A stretch of 64,000 nt of DNA from Mycobacterium europaeum (lineage in GTDB: Bacteria > Actinomycetota > Actinomycetes > Mycobacteriales > Mycobacteriaceae). Where the stretch lies: the NCBI RefSeq assembly GCF_002102155.1, contig NZ_LQOU01000014.1:26680-90679 (forward strand). Direction: 5' to 3'. Shown here piece after piece: positions 9,401-19,716 of the stretch. The translations under genes and the position numbers were made by a program. Below the pieces are notes generated by a model that ran no database searches, was not told where the DNA came from, and saw nothing but the letters and a program-made list of their open reading frames with translations. Position 1 is the stretch's first letter, and each line of letters begins with the position of its first letter.

Positions 9401-9561
9401 ACATCGCCGACGGGAAGTGGAGCACCCTGCCCCCGATGCCCACGGCGCGCCACGCGGAAGTGGTGGCGACGGTCGGAAACACCGTCTACTGCATCGGCGG
9501 AGCGAACCGGCCGACCCACGAGGGCCCGATCGCCACGGTCGAGGCGCTCGACTTCATGTAG
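6409..9561 (+). CDS. Transmembrane Ser/Thr protein kinase with PknK-like kinase domain and twelve extracellular kelch motifs
   Basis: A 1050-residue receptor-type kinase. The kinase domain spans about residues 28-290: glycine loop ARGGAGVIY, ATP lysine K55 in VAVK, HRD with D149, DFG at 167-169, and TAPE in the activation segment. The domain reads like PknK of M. tuberculosis (opening AAELAAAGFEDARQVARGG). A Pro/Ala-rich linker (about 300-425) leads to one membrane helix at about 431-453. The outer part is two blocks of six kelch motifs each (475-767 and 768-1050), with recurring GG doublets and YDP..W phrases, so it should form one or two beta-propellers that sense a wall or extracellular ligand. 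The ATG at 6409 follows GGAGGG at some distance. The ligand and phosphorylation targets are unknown. Confidence 0.88.
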   Translation: MPEEPRSDTVAPVPSGIAAELAAAGFEDARQVARGGAGVIYCCYETALGRSVAVKVLPSHIDDDSRERFLREGYAMGGLSGHPNIVNILRVGVTASGKPYIVMPYHSADSLAVRLRREGPVPWPEALHIGVKLCGALETAHRAGTLHRDIKPANILVNDYGEPQLSDFGIAHIEGGYETATGFFSGTIDYTAPEVMTGNPATVASDMYSLGATLYALIAGNAAHERKKGEDLIAQYLRISTTGIPDMRPDGIPDAVCSAIERAMSIDPAERPASAEEFGRELQAAQRRNGLKPDAMAITGRPSAVAADVPFAPPVPPGVHSEVARPPAPNTSGPAPPPRGPAGHDDPTSAISAPVDHAMETAPFPQSGPAELSEAASLLRGGHGSATQPKVPPPQATAPSGRSGGVQGPPRGPGARVAAWFAEPGQQRNRIAMAAGAVAAILLLVAAGIYVALPNDNNAGSKGAAGQPTAQPPMQWKPITNARISRDAAATTQADGTIWIFGGIRSDGGLTGLQEGYDPVIDSWKVGDDLPVPVSHAMAVTWQGNPVVLGGWKSEGGKNVASDQVWRVVNSRWVELPHLQQPRAAAAAAVVGDRLVVTGGVDASGALLNTTEVFDGNTWTLGAPIPTPRQLLAGASDGKLMYTVGGTTGTADLATVEAYDPGAKAWAAMPALSQPRSDSGVAVVDGRLVAVGGVSAGQVLKSAAAFDLMTKTWSGLPDMTTGRHGLAVDAVEKSVYAIGGSTAVGDGQLTSSAEALKLPARRIQPAAQWRSLPDAPTPRLMMAWAVQGDKIWIVGGLRNGAALQTVESYDPRTGAWQTGPPLPIPLHHATAATYRGEVVVLGGASDQLADASDKVFALRGGNWVELPHLTHARAAPAAAVVGDKLIAVGGQNAKQLVPQTEVFDGSSWKDAADMPTPREHLAAVSDGTYLYAIGGRFLSADKNSAANERFDPQSGAWTKLVGMPTPRGSYGATYIDGRIVVAGGEEPTMVLNVAEMYDIADGKWSTLPPMPTARHAEVVATVGNTVYCIGGANRPTHEGPIATVEALDFM

Positions 9562-9583
9562 CAGTGGTGACCGCGCACTCCGC

Positions 9584-9946
9584 TCAGTCGCCTGGCGCGG
9601 GCGATGCGCTCAGCATTGCGCGGACATCGGGGCAATAGGTGGAATGGGCAACGCTCACCATGGATGCGACCTCTTTGAGCGACACCTTCCGCGAATCCAA
9701 ATTCGGGTGGATGGCCTGGGCGATCTGATCATACGAGTAGCCCCAGGCGATGTCGTCGCAGATGAGACGCCCCATCGTGGTGAGAGGAACGTCGTGATCG
9801 GCCGGCCAGGTAAGACCGAGGGTGTGCAGCCGGGCCAAGTAGGCGTCGTCGGCAGCGTCGGCGCTCGCCGTGCCCGGGTTCATCAACACCACGGCCCCGG
9901 CCATCATGGGGACGGTCAGACCGGCGAGCCGGCGCGGTGAGAACAT
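9584..9946 (-). CDS. Secreted DUF732 family small protein
   Basis: A 120-residue protein starting at ATG 9946 with GGAAG in front. Residues 1-30 are a Sec signal peptide ending at about TASADA. The mature part holds the DUF732 pattern with two cysteines (LICDDIAWGYS and YCPDVR), probably disulfide-linked. DUF732 proteins are common exported mycobacterial proteins of unknown function, often in several copies per genome. The open frame extends 41 codons upstream without a signal-like sequence, so the downstream ATG is preferred. It lies in the block that separates nat from hsaB. Confidence 0.8.
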   Translation of the reverse strand: MFSPRRLAGLTVPMMAGAVVLMNPGTASADAADDAYLARLHTLGLTWPADHDVPLTTMGRLICDDIAWGYSYDQIAQAIHPNLDSRKVSLKEVASMVSVAHSTYCPDVRAMLSASPAPGD

Positions 9947-10161
9947 CTCTGTGCTTCCTTTCCCGTGGTGCAACCGAAACACCAAGCGGCTGAAGTGGAT
10001 TACGAGTTTGCTCGCCTCACCAGGAGACACCGGGGAGAGCGGAAGGAGCGTTGCGCGTGAGTGCAACAACCATGCTAAGCAAACTAGACGAGGCGGTTAC
10101 GTGTGTCAGCCTTGGCGACATTTGCATTTGATATGTGTTGAGCCCAGCGCAAACACATCAC
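9947..10161. other. Intergenic region upstream of the DUF732 gene
   Basis: About 215 nt without a convincing gene. It must hold the promoter of the leftward DUF732 gene. A short dyad TGTC-N9-GACA lies at 10106-10122, but I recognise no known operator. It is less GC-rich than the surrounding genes. Confidence 0.4.
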
Positions 10162-10185
10162 CGAATCGCGGGCAGGCCCGATTCG
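10162..10185 (-). terminator. Hairpin downstream of hsaB
   Basis: An inverted repeat, CGAATCG-C-GGG paired with CCCGATTCG around a short loop, lies about 20 nt past the hsaB stop. It is a plausible intrinsic terminator for the leftward hsaA-D-C-B operon. No U-tract follows, which is usual in mycobacteria. Confidence 0.5.
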
Positions 10186-10204
10186 CCTCCAGCGGAGTTG
10201 GCAA

Positions 10205-10768
10205 TCAGAGCCAGGTGTCCTGGTTGGTGGTGGTGAGGAACGCCTCCAGGTCGTCGCGCCACTGCGCCGGGGTGGTCTTGTCCGGTTCGATCCCGGTGTA
10301 TTCGCCGCGATAGAACAGCAGCGGGCGGGGCTTGATCTTGGGTGCCTCCGACAGCGACTGCACCGCGCCGAACACCACGAAGTGATCGCCGCCGTCGTGC
10401 ACGGACGCCACCGTGCAGTCGATGTGGGCCAGCGAACCGTCGATGATCGGCGAGCCGAGTTCCGAAGGGTGCCAGTCGATCCCGGCGAACTTGTCGGGCT
10501 CCTTCGATCCGAACCGCGCCGACACGTCCTTCTGCTTCTCCCGCAGCACGTTGACGCAGAACCGGCCGGTGGCCTCGATCGCCTGCCAGGACCGCGACAC
10601 CTTGGTGGGGCAGAACAGCACCAACGGCGGGTCCAGCGACAGCGCCGCGAACGACTGGCAGGCGAAGCCGACCGGAACGTCGTCGTGCACCGTGGTGATG
10701 ATCGTGATACCGGTGCAGAACTGGCCCAGCACCTGGCGGAAGGCCCGCGGATCGATCGGCGCAGACAT
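10205..10768 (-). CDS. hsaB: Flavin reductase HsaB
   Basis: A 187-residue flavin reductase of the HpaC/DIM6 family that supplies reduced flavin to the oxygenase HsaA. The signature FCTGITIITT leads the split-barrel flavin-binding domain, followed by FACQSFAALSLDPPLVLFC; the length matches M. tuberculosis HsaB. It is the last gene of the hsaA-D-C-B operon and starts at ATG 10768, 2 nt after the hsaC stop. Expression should follow the KstR box upstream of hsaA. Confidence 0.93.
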   Translation of the reverse strand: MSAPIDPRAFRQVLGQFCTGITIITTVHDDVPVGFACQSFAALSLDPPLVLFCPTKVSRSWQAIEATGRFCVNVLREKQKDVSARFGSKEPDKFAGIDWHPSELGSPIIDGSLAHIDCTVASVHDGGDHFVVFGAVQSLSEAPKIKPRPLLFYRGEYTGIEPDKTTPAQWRDDLEAFLTTTNQDTWL

Positions 10769-10770
10769 GA

Positions 10771-13735
<2,965 letters not shown>

Positions 13736-13775
13736 TTAAGTTTGCCTCCTGAGAGTGCGGACTTACACCAGAGAC

Positions 13776-13789
13776 TAGAACACGTTCCG
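13776..13789. promoter_or_regulatory. KstR operator for hsaA
   Basis: TAGAACACGTTCCG fits the KstR pattern TnnAACnnGTTnnA except for the last base. It lies 41 nt upstream of hsaA and 54 nt from the second box in the hsaA/kshB divergent region, which suggests one operator per gene. Confidence 0.8.
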
Positions 13790-13843
13790 ATTTGTGTCGA
13801 GCAGGGTATTCCTGCGGCTGGTAGCGATATGGATCCGGTTTTC

Positions 13844-13857
13844 TGTAACATGTTCTA
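13844..13857. promoter_or_regulatory. KstR operator for kshB
   Basis: TGTAACATGTTCTA matches TnnAACnnGTTnnA fully. It is 26 nt upstream of the kshB TTG start, close enough to overlap the promoter or the transcript start. Confidence 0.85.
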
Positions 13858-13882
13858 GTTGTGACGAGAGGGAGGATGGGTC

Positions 13883-14965
13883 TTGGCCGAGGCCAATCTC
13901 GACGAGCCACTCGGTGACCACGTCCTTGAACTGCAGATCGCCGAGGTCGTCGCCGAGACCGACGACGCGCGGTCGCTGGTGTTCGCGGTGCCCGACGAGC
14001 CGGGTGACCCCGACATCCCGCCCGAGCGGCTGCGCTACGCGCCGGGCCAGTTCTTGACGCTGCGCATCCCCAGCGAGCGCACCGGCTCGGTGGCCCGCTG
14101 CTACTCGCTGTGCAGTTCGCCGTTCACCGACGATGCGCTGACCGTCACGGTCAAGCGGACCGCGGACGGGTACGCATCGAACTGGCTGTGCGAGCACGCC
14201 CGGGCCGGCATGCGGATCCACGTGCTGGCCCCGTCGGGCACCTTCGTGCCGAAAACGCTCGACGACGACTTCCTGCTGATGGCCGCGGGCAGCGGGATCA
14301 CCCCGATCATGTCGATCTGCAAGTCGGCCCTCGCCGAGGGCGGCGGCCAGGTGACCCTGCTGTACGCCAACCGCGACGAGAAGTCGGTGATCTTCTCCGA
14401 CGCGCTGCGCGAATTGTCCGCCAAGCATCCCGACCGGCTCACGGTCGTGCACTGGCTGGAATCGCTGCAGGGGATGCCGAGCGTCGCGGCGCTGGCAAAG
14501 CTCGCCGCCCCCTACACCGATCGGCCCGTGTACATCTGCGGGCCCGGACCCTTCATGGACGCCGCCCGCGAGGCGCTGGAATCGCTGAAAGTGCCTGCCG
14601 CGCAAGTGCACATCGAGGTGTTCAAGTCGCTGGACTCCGACCCGTTCGCGGCGGTGAAGATCGACGACACCGCCCCGGGCGACCAGCCGCCCGCCACCGC
14701 CGTGGTGCAGCTGGACGGGGAAACCCACACCGTGTCGTGGCCGCGCAACGCCAAACTGCTCGACGTGCTGCTGGCGAAGGGCCTCGACGCGCCGTTCTCC
14801 TGCCGCGAGGGCCACTGCGGCGCGTGCGCGTGCACCTTGCGCAGCGGCAAGGTGAGCATGGAGGTCAACGACGTGCTCGAGCAGCAGGACCTCGACGACG
14901 GCCTGATCCTGGCCTGTCAATCCCACCCCGAATCTGATTCGGTAGAAGTCACCTACGACGAGTAG
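13883..14965 (+). CDS. kshB: 3-ketosteroid-9-alpha-hydroxylase reductase KshB
   Basis: A 360-residue class IA oxidoreductase with an N-terminal FAD domain (RCYSLCSSPF), an NAD(H) domain (AAGSGITPI, YICGPGPFM) and a C-terminal plant-type [2Fe-2S] domain with ligands C307, C312, C315 and C345. It passes electrons from NADH to the Rieske oxygenase KshA, which opens steroid ring B. KshA is not in this window. The start is TTG 13883, which follows GAGGGAGGA by 8 nt; no in-frame ATG or GTG is nearby. It is transcribed away from hsaA under its own KstR box. Confidence 0.93.
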   Translation: MAEANLDEPLGDHVLELQIAEVVAETDDARSLVFAVPDEPGDPDIPPERLRYAPGQFLTLRIPSERTGSVARCYSLCSSPFTDDALTVTVKRTADGYASNWLCEHARAGMRIHVLAPSGTFVPKTLDDDFLLMAAGSGITPIMSICKSALAEGGGQVTLLYANRDEKSVIFSDALRELSAKHPDRLTVVHWLESLQGMPSVAALAKLAAPYTDRPVYICGPGPFMDAAREALESLKVPAAQVHIEVFKSLDSDPFAAVKIDDTAPGDQPPATAVVQLDGETHTVSWPRNAKLLDVLLAKGLDAPFSCREGHCGACACTLRSGKVSMEVNDVLEQQDLDDGLILACQSHPESDSVEVTYDE

Positions 14966-15015
14966 TGGCGGGATTAGGTTCACCGTTAGGGTTGGCGAAC
15001 CGAGAGGGGAGCAGC

Positions 15016-15549
15016 ATGAAGCGGCTGATGACGGGGATGACGGTCGTCGGATCGGCGTTGGTGTTGCTGCCCGCCCCCGCCGCCGGCGCGGCCAGCAACA
15101 CCGCGACCACGTTGTTCCCGCTGGACGGACCCAACCAGCTGGAGACGCGCACCGTCCTCAATTGCTTCAAGTCCGACGGCCACTGCGACTTCACCGCCGG
15201 AGCGGACATGCTGACCCCCGACGGGGTGACCGGCTTCCCGCCCGGGCTGTGGGCCCGCCAGACCACCGAGATCCGTTCGTCGAACCGGCTGGCCTACCTG
15301 GACGCGCACGCCACCGGCCAGTACGAGCGGGTGATGAAGTCCATGGGATCCGACGAGATCACCACCGTCTACTTCGGCGAGGGCCCGCCGGACAAGTACC
15401 AGACGACGGGCCGCATCGACTCCACCGATTGGCAGACGGGCCAGCCCAAGACCGACAACAACGTCATCGTCTGCACCCACATCCAGGTGGTTTATCCCGG
15501 GGTCAACACCACCTCACCCAGCACCTGCGCCCAGACCACGTTCTCCTAG
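15016..15549 (+). CDS. Rv3572-like secreted protein of unknown function
   Basis: A 177-residue protein starting at ATG 15016 behind GAGAGGGGAGC, 50 nt after kshB. Residues 1-25 form a signal peptide (MKRLMTGMTVV..PAPAAGA). The mature chain has five cysteines in pairs (NCFKSDGHC early; VCTH and TCAQ near the end), consistent with an exported disulfide-bonded protein. Position after kshB matches M. tuberculosis Rv3572. I recognise no catalytic motif. It may be co-expressed with kshB. Confidence 0.75.
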   Translation: MKRLMTGMTVVGSALVLLPAPAAGAASNTATTLFPLDGPNQLETRTVLNCFKSDGHCDFTAGADMLTPDGVTGFPPGLWARQTTEIRSSNRLAYLDAHATGQYERVMKSMGSDEITTVYFGEGPPDKYQTTGRIDSTDWQTGQPKTDNNVIVCTHIQVVYPGVNTTSPSTCAQTTFS

Positions 15550-15605
15550 GGCCGCGTGGGTTCACGGATCCGGCTGGACCGTCGGTCAAGGCACTGGGCT
15601 TTGAG

Positions 15606-16751
15606 TTAACTGCCGTGTTGGGCAATGCCACGAAGTGACCGCGCGATCCGCCCGGTGGCCCAGAGCCCGTAGAGGGCGGCGCGTTTGGAGACCAGACCTG
15701 ACACGGGGGCGAGGACGACGTGCCGCATGCCGGCGTCGCCGAAGGCCCGAAGCCTGGCGACCACCTGGTCGGGGGCGCCCCACAGGAGCGGGCCCTCGCT
15801 GACCAGGTCGTCGGGTACCGCGGCGATCGCCGCGTCCATCGTCGCCCGGTCGTAGTCGCCGGGCACGAAGTCGACGAGCGGGTTGAAGTGTTCGCCAAAG
15901 GGGTGCACGGTCCCGGCTTGGCGCCACAGGTCGCTGGGCGCCATCAGTCCCAACGACCTGATGACCTTCGTCCTGAGCATGGCTCGCGCCTCGCGCTCGG
16001 TGGGTGCGATCACCGCGAACCGGTGCAGCGCAGGGGTGATCGAGGCCGGGTCACGCCCCGCCTCACCGGCCGCGGCTCGCACCGTCGCGAGCTTGTCCGC
16101 GTATTCGCGCGGCGACACTACCGCGGTGGGGTACCACCCGTCGCCGTAGCGTCCGGTCAGTGCAAGCATCCGCGACCCGTGTCCGGCGATCCAGATCTCC
16201 GGAGCCCTGCCAGGTGCGGGTTTGAGATCCATCGGCGCGCGCTCGAGCCGAAAATGCCTGCCCGAGAACGTGATCGGCCCTCGCTGCGACAGGCAGAGCC
16301 GGATGATTTGCAGGGCCTCCTCCAGGCGGCCGACCGGCCCGGTGGGGTCCAGCCCGTAGGGGTCGATGTTCATCCGTTCGCCGGCTCCGATGCCGAGGAT
16401 GGGTGCGCGCTTGGTCAGATGGGAAAGGGTCATGATGGCTTGCGCGATCAGGACGGGGTGCCGCCTGATCGACTCGGTCACCCCCACGCCCAGGCGCATA
16501 CGGCCCACGCGCGACGCGAGGAAACCGAACAGCACTTGATAGTCGAAGAACTCGTGCGGGGTCGGGCGCTGCGCGGCGAGCCACGTCAGCTGCCGGTCCC
16601 AGATGACGCTGGGGAAGACGTTCTGGAAGTGATCGATGAGCATGACGGAGTCCAGCCGCATCGCGCGGGCTCCGACGAGATAGGCGCGAGTGGCACCGAG
16701 CGGGGGCTGGGTGCCGAGCTGCAGGCCGACCGCGATCCCCGAACCGGTCAC
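15606..16751 (-). CDS. LLM-class (F420-dependent-type) oxidoreductase
   Basis: A 381-residue luciferase-like monooxygenase family protein (TIM-barrel flavin/F420 enzyme). Typical elements are LASRVGRMRLGVGVTE, the LEEALQIIRLC helix and the WIAGHGSRMLALTGRYGDGW strand-helix region. Start GTG 16751 overlaps the ATPase stop as GTGA, so the two genes are an operon with coupled translation. The cofactor (F420 or FMN) and substrate cannot be assigned. The gene belongs to a block absent between Rv3572 and fadE34 in M. tuberculosis. The frame stays open upstream but there overlaps the ATPase coding sequence. Confidence 0.78.
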   Translation of the reverse strand: MTGSGIAVGLQLGTQPPLGATRAYLVGARAMRLDSVMLIDHFQNVFPSVIWDRQLTWLAAQRPTPHEFFDYQVLFGFLASRVGRMRLGVGVTESIRRHPVLIAQAIMTLSHLTKRAPILGIGAGERMNIDPYGLDPTGPVGRLEEALQIIRLCLSQRGPITFSGRHFRLERAPMDLKPAPGRAPEIWIAGHGSRMLALTGRYGDGWYPTAVVSPREYADKLATVRAAAGEAGRDPASITPALHRFAVIAPTEREARAMLRTKVIRSLGLMAPSDLWRQAGTVHPFGEHFNPLVDFVPGDYDRATMDAAIAAVPDDLVSEGPLLWGAPDQVVARLRAFGDAGMRHVVLAPVSGLVSKRAALYGLWATGRIARSLRGIAQHGS

Positions 16752-19336
16752 GACGGCCTCACCCGATGAGACCGGGACGAACCCGGTTGCCGGTGCCCGG
16801 TGACGGTCTTGTAGATCTCGAACCAGCCGACACCAACGACTCCGGCGACGACGGCCACACCCCATTGACCGGGCGTGATCTGACCGAACTTGAACGCGTG
16901 GCGCAAACCCGGAACGGACAGCACGACAACGAGAAGCGCGGTGGCCCCGCCCAGGACCCATTTGAGCGTTGGGTTGCGGCGCTGCTGAAACGCCCGCCAC
17001 ACCGGCAGCCGCCACGAGCGATTCACCAAGATCAGCGCCAGGTTGCTCACGACGAGCGTGGCGAACGTGATCGAGCGCACGACGTCGTTCGACTGTTCGG
17101 TCAGCACGGCCCACACGTAGACCGCCGCGGTGGCGGCCAGCGCCGACAATCCTTGCAGCGCGGCGATGGTCAGTACGCGCCGGCCGAACATCGGCTCGTG
17201 CAGCCCGCGTGGTGGTTGTCGCATGATCGCGGGATCGATCTGCTCCGCCTCGAAGACCACCGAGCAGGCGGGGTCGATGATGAGTTCCAGGAACGCGATC
17301 TGCACGGGGAGCAGGACCAGTGGCCAGTGCGCCACGAATACGGGGATCAGTGACATGCCGACGATCGGCAGGTGCACCGCGATGACGTAGGCCATCGCTT
17401 TGCGAAGGTTGTCGAAGATGCCCCGGCCCTGACGTATCCCGCCCACGATGGAGGTGAAGTCGTCGTCGGTGATCACCAGGGCGGCCGATTCGCGCGCGAC
17501 GTCGGTGCCGTGCGCTCCCATCGCGATGCCGATATCGGCGGCCCGCAGCGCGGGGGCGTCGTTGACGCCGTCGCCCGTCATTCCGACGACCTCGTCGTTG
17601 GCCTGCAGCGCCCGCACCAGCGCAAGCTTCTGGTCGGGAACCATCCGAGCGAACACGCTCACCGAGCGAATGCGTTCCGCCAATTCATCTTCGGGGATCG
17701 TGCCGAGATCGGAACCGGTGATGCAGCCGGCGGCATGGTCGAGGCCGATTTCGCGCGCGATGGCCAGGGCCGTCCCGGGGTAGTCGCCGGTGATCATGAT
17801 CGTCCGTATCGCCGCGCTGCGGCATTCCTCGACGGCGGCGGCCACGCCGGGGCGGACCGGGTCGTGCAGGCCGACGAGACCGAGGAATTCGAAGTCGAAG
17901 TCATGCTGTTGCGTGGGCAGTGCGCTGTCGGCGTCGAATCCCGCGCGCGCGACCGCCAGCACCCGCTGGCCGTCGGCGGTGGCCTGTTCGACCTGAGCGG
18001 CCACCGACGCCAGCCGTTCGGCGCCCAGGTGACACAGATCGGCGATCGCCTCCGGGGCGCCCTTGGCGGCGATCACATAGCGTTCCCCGTCGGGTGAGCG
18101 CCAGACGTGCGACAGGGCCAAAAGGCCTTCGGAGAGCGGATATTCGCGGACCAGCTCCCAGTCGTCGTGCAGATGCGCGGTGCCGGACAGGTATTTCGCG
18201 CCAAGATCCTTGAAGGCCTTGTCCATCGGATCGAACGGATCGATGGGTGAGGCGAGCACCGAGAACTCCGCGATTGTGTGGAACGCCTCCGGCAATAATT
18301 GGCCATCGCAGGTGAAAGTTCGCCCGCCGGCGATCAGCTGCCGCACCGTCATTTGGTTCATGGTCAGGGTGCCGGTCTTGTCCACGCACAGCACGGTCGC
18401 CGATCCCAGCGTCTCGACCACGGGGGGCCGGCGCGTCAGCACATGCTTGCGCGACATCCGCCAGGCACCCAGCGCCATGAAGACGGTCAGCACAACGGGG
18501 AACTCTTCGGGCAGCAGCGCCATCGCGGTCGCGATGCCGGCGAGTAGCCCGGCCAGCCAATTGCCCCGGGTCAACCCGTAGACCACCACCACGGCCGCCG
18601 CGGCGGCCATCCCGAAGACCGCCAGAACCCTTACCAGCCTGTTGATTTCGCGCTGCAGCGGCGTGCGTTGCGGCTCGATGGTCCGCAGGGCCGCGCCGAT
18701 CTTGCCCAGCTCGGTGCCCGCGCCGATGGCCTTGGCGACCGCCATGCCATGGCCTTTGACCACCAGGGTGCCCGAGAAGACCCACGGCGTCGCGTCCCCG
18801 CCCGCATGCCCCATCGGCGCCGACATGGCGGAAGAGTCCACCGCGACCTTTCGCACCGGCACGGACTCACCCGTCAGCGCCGATTCGTCAACCGAGAAGT
18901 TGGCACAGTCCACCAGCACGGCGTCGGCCGGCACCCGGTCGCCCTCGGCCAGCATCAGCAAGTCACCACGGACGACGTCCCTGCCCGCTACGCGTCGCTG
19001 CACCCCGTCGCGCATGACCAGCGCCCGGGGCGAGGAGAGGTCCCGCAGCGCGGCCAGCGCCCGCTCGGTCTTGTGCTCCTGGTAGATCGAGATCACGATC
19101 ACCACGACGACAAACGCCATCAACATCACGCCGTCGAGCGGCTCGGCCAGCAGGAAATTGACCAGGCCGGCACCGAGCAGGAGCAACAGCATGGGCTCGC
19201 GGATCACGTCCCACGCCTCACGGAAGATGTTGCGCTGCTTGGCTGTCGGCAACTCGTTGGGGCCATCGACCGCCAGCCGGCGTGCGGCCTCCTCCGACGT
19301 CAGCCCAAGGGTGGTCGCATCAGCTGTCAGCGACAC
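16748..19336 (-). CDS. Cation-transporting P-type ATPase (P2-like)
   Basis: An 862-residue P-type ATPase. The actuator motif TGES is at 155-158, the phosphorylation site is D319 in CVDKTGTLT, and the hinge MTGDGVNDAPAL is intact. The membrane motif is PEEFP (276-280) rather than the PEGLP type of Ca-ATPases such as CtpF, and no N-terminal metal-binding CxxC is present, so a Ca/Mg/Mn-type or undefined cation is more likely than Cu or Cd. GTG 19336 gives the normal N-terminal cytoplasmic start; the frame runs upstream through low-quality sequence. A DosR-like box lies about 124 nt upstream. It is coupled to the LLM oxidoreductase gene. Confidence 0.85.
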   Translation of the reverse strand: MSLTADATTLGLTSEEAARRLAVDGPNELPTAKQRNIFREAWDVIREPMLLLLLGAGLVNFLLAEPLDGVMLMAFVVVVIVISIYQEHKTERALAALRDLSSPRALVMRDGVQRRVAGRDVVRGDLLMLAEGDRVPADAVLVDCANFSVDESALTGESVPVRKVAVDSSAMSAPMGHAGGDATPWVFSGTLVVKGHGMAVAKAIGAGTELGKIGAALRTIEPQRTPLQREINRLVRVLAVFGMAAAAAVVVVYGLTRGNWLAGLLAGIATAMALLPEEFPVVLTVFMALGAWRMSRKHVLTRRPPVVETLGSATVLCVDKTGTLTMNQMTVRQLIAGGRTFTCDGQLLPEAFHTIAEFSVLASPIDPFDPMDKAFKDLGAKYLSGTAHLHDDWELVREYPLSEGLLALSHVWRSPDGERYVIAAKGAPEAIADLCHLGAERLASVAAQVEQATADGQRVLAVARAGFDADSALPTQQHDFDFEFLGLVGLHDPVRPGVAAAVEECRSAAIRTIMITGDYPGTALAIAREIGLDHAAGCITGSDLGTIPEDELAERIRSVSVFARMVPDQKLALVRALQANDEVVGMTGDGVNDAPALRAADIGIAMGAHGTDVARESAALVITDDDFTSIVGGIRQGRGIFDNLRKAMAYVIAVHLPIVGMSLIPVFVAHWPLVLLPVQIAFLELIIDPACSVVFEAEQIDPAIMRQPPRGLHEPMFGRRVLTIAALQGLSALAATAAVYVWAVLTEQSNDVVRSITFATLVVSNLALILVNRSWRLPVWRAFQQRRNPTLKWVLGGATALLVVVLSVPGLRHAFKFGQITPGQWGVAVVAGVVGVGWFEIYKTVTGHRQPGSSRSHRVRPS

Positions 19337-19716
19337 GTGATGCCCTGCCCCCGTCGTCGCTTGTGCAAGACCACGGCACGTCGCGCACCCACGACACGGC
19401 TCCCTTCCTCGCACCGGCGTTTGACACCCAGTAGAGCGACCGCTTGACGGGCCCGGCCAGGGCCGAAAGGCCCCGACACGAACACGCTCCACGAGATTAC
19501 CGGCGCGGGCGCCCGATGAGCTGGCCGCGGCGCAGCGTAGCCGTGGCCATGCGCCGGAAAACCGGTCGCCTGCATACACTTCTGGCGGTCAGCGGCTCTC
19601 GCCGAGGACTTCGGTCTCTAGCCCCGGCGTACCGGATGGCCGAAACTGTTCTGGCGATGCGCGCGACCGGCCGATGGTGAACATCGGGCGGCGCGAGCGA
19701 TCCGCCCGGACTGACG
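19337..19716. other. Divergent promoter region between the ATPase and methyltransferase genes
   Basis: A 380-nt region without a convincing gene. It holds the promoters for the leftward ATPase-oxidoreductase pair and for the rightward methyltransferase. The only recognisable site is the DosR-like palindrome at 19460-19473. Short open frames here have no credible start or family feature. Confidence 0.5.
19460..19473. promoter_or_regulatory. DosR-like (dormancy) box
   Basis: GGGCCGAAAGGCCC reads GGGCCTTTCGGCCC on the minus strand. It matches the DosR core GGGACTTTNGTCCC at all but two positions and is itself nearly symmetric. It lies about 124 nt upstream of the P-type ATPase start. The family match is by pattern only. 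Confidence 0.5.

Noticed and set aside
6787..9519. A 910-codon open frame on the minus strand opposite the kinase gene
   Set aside because: It mirrors codon positions of the GC-rich kinase gene, has Arg/Gly/His-rich composition and no domain; the plus-strand kinase and kelch motifs are decisive.
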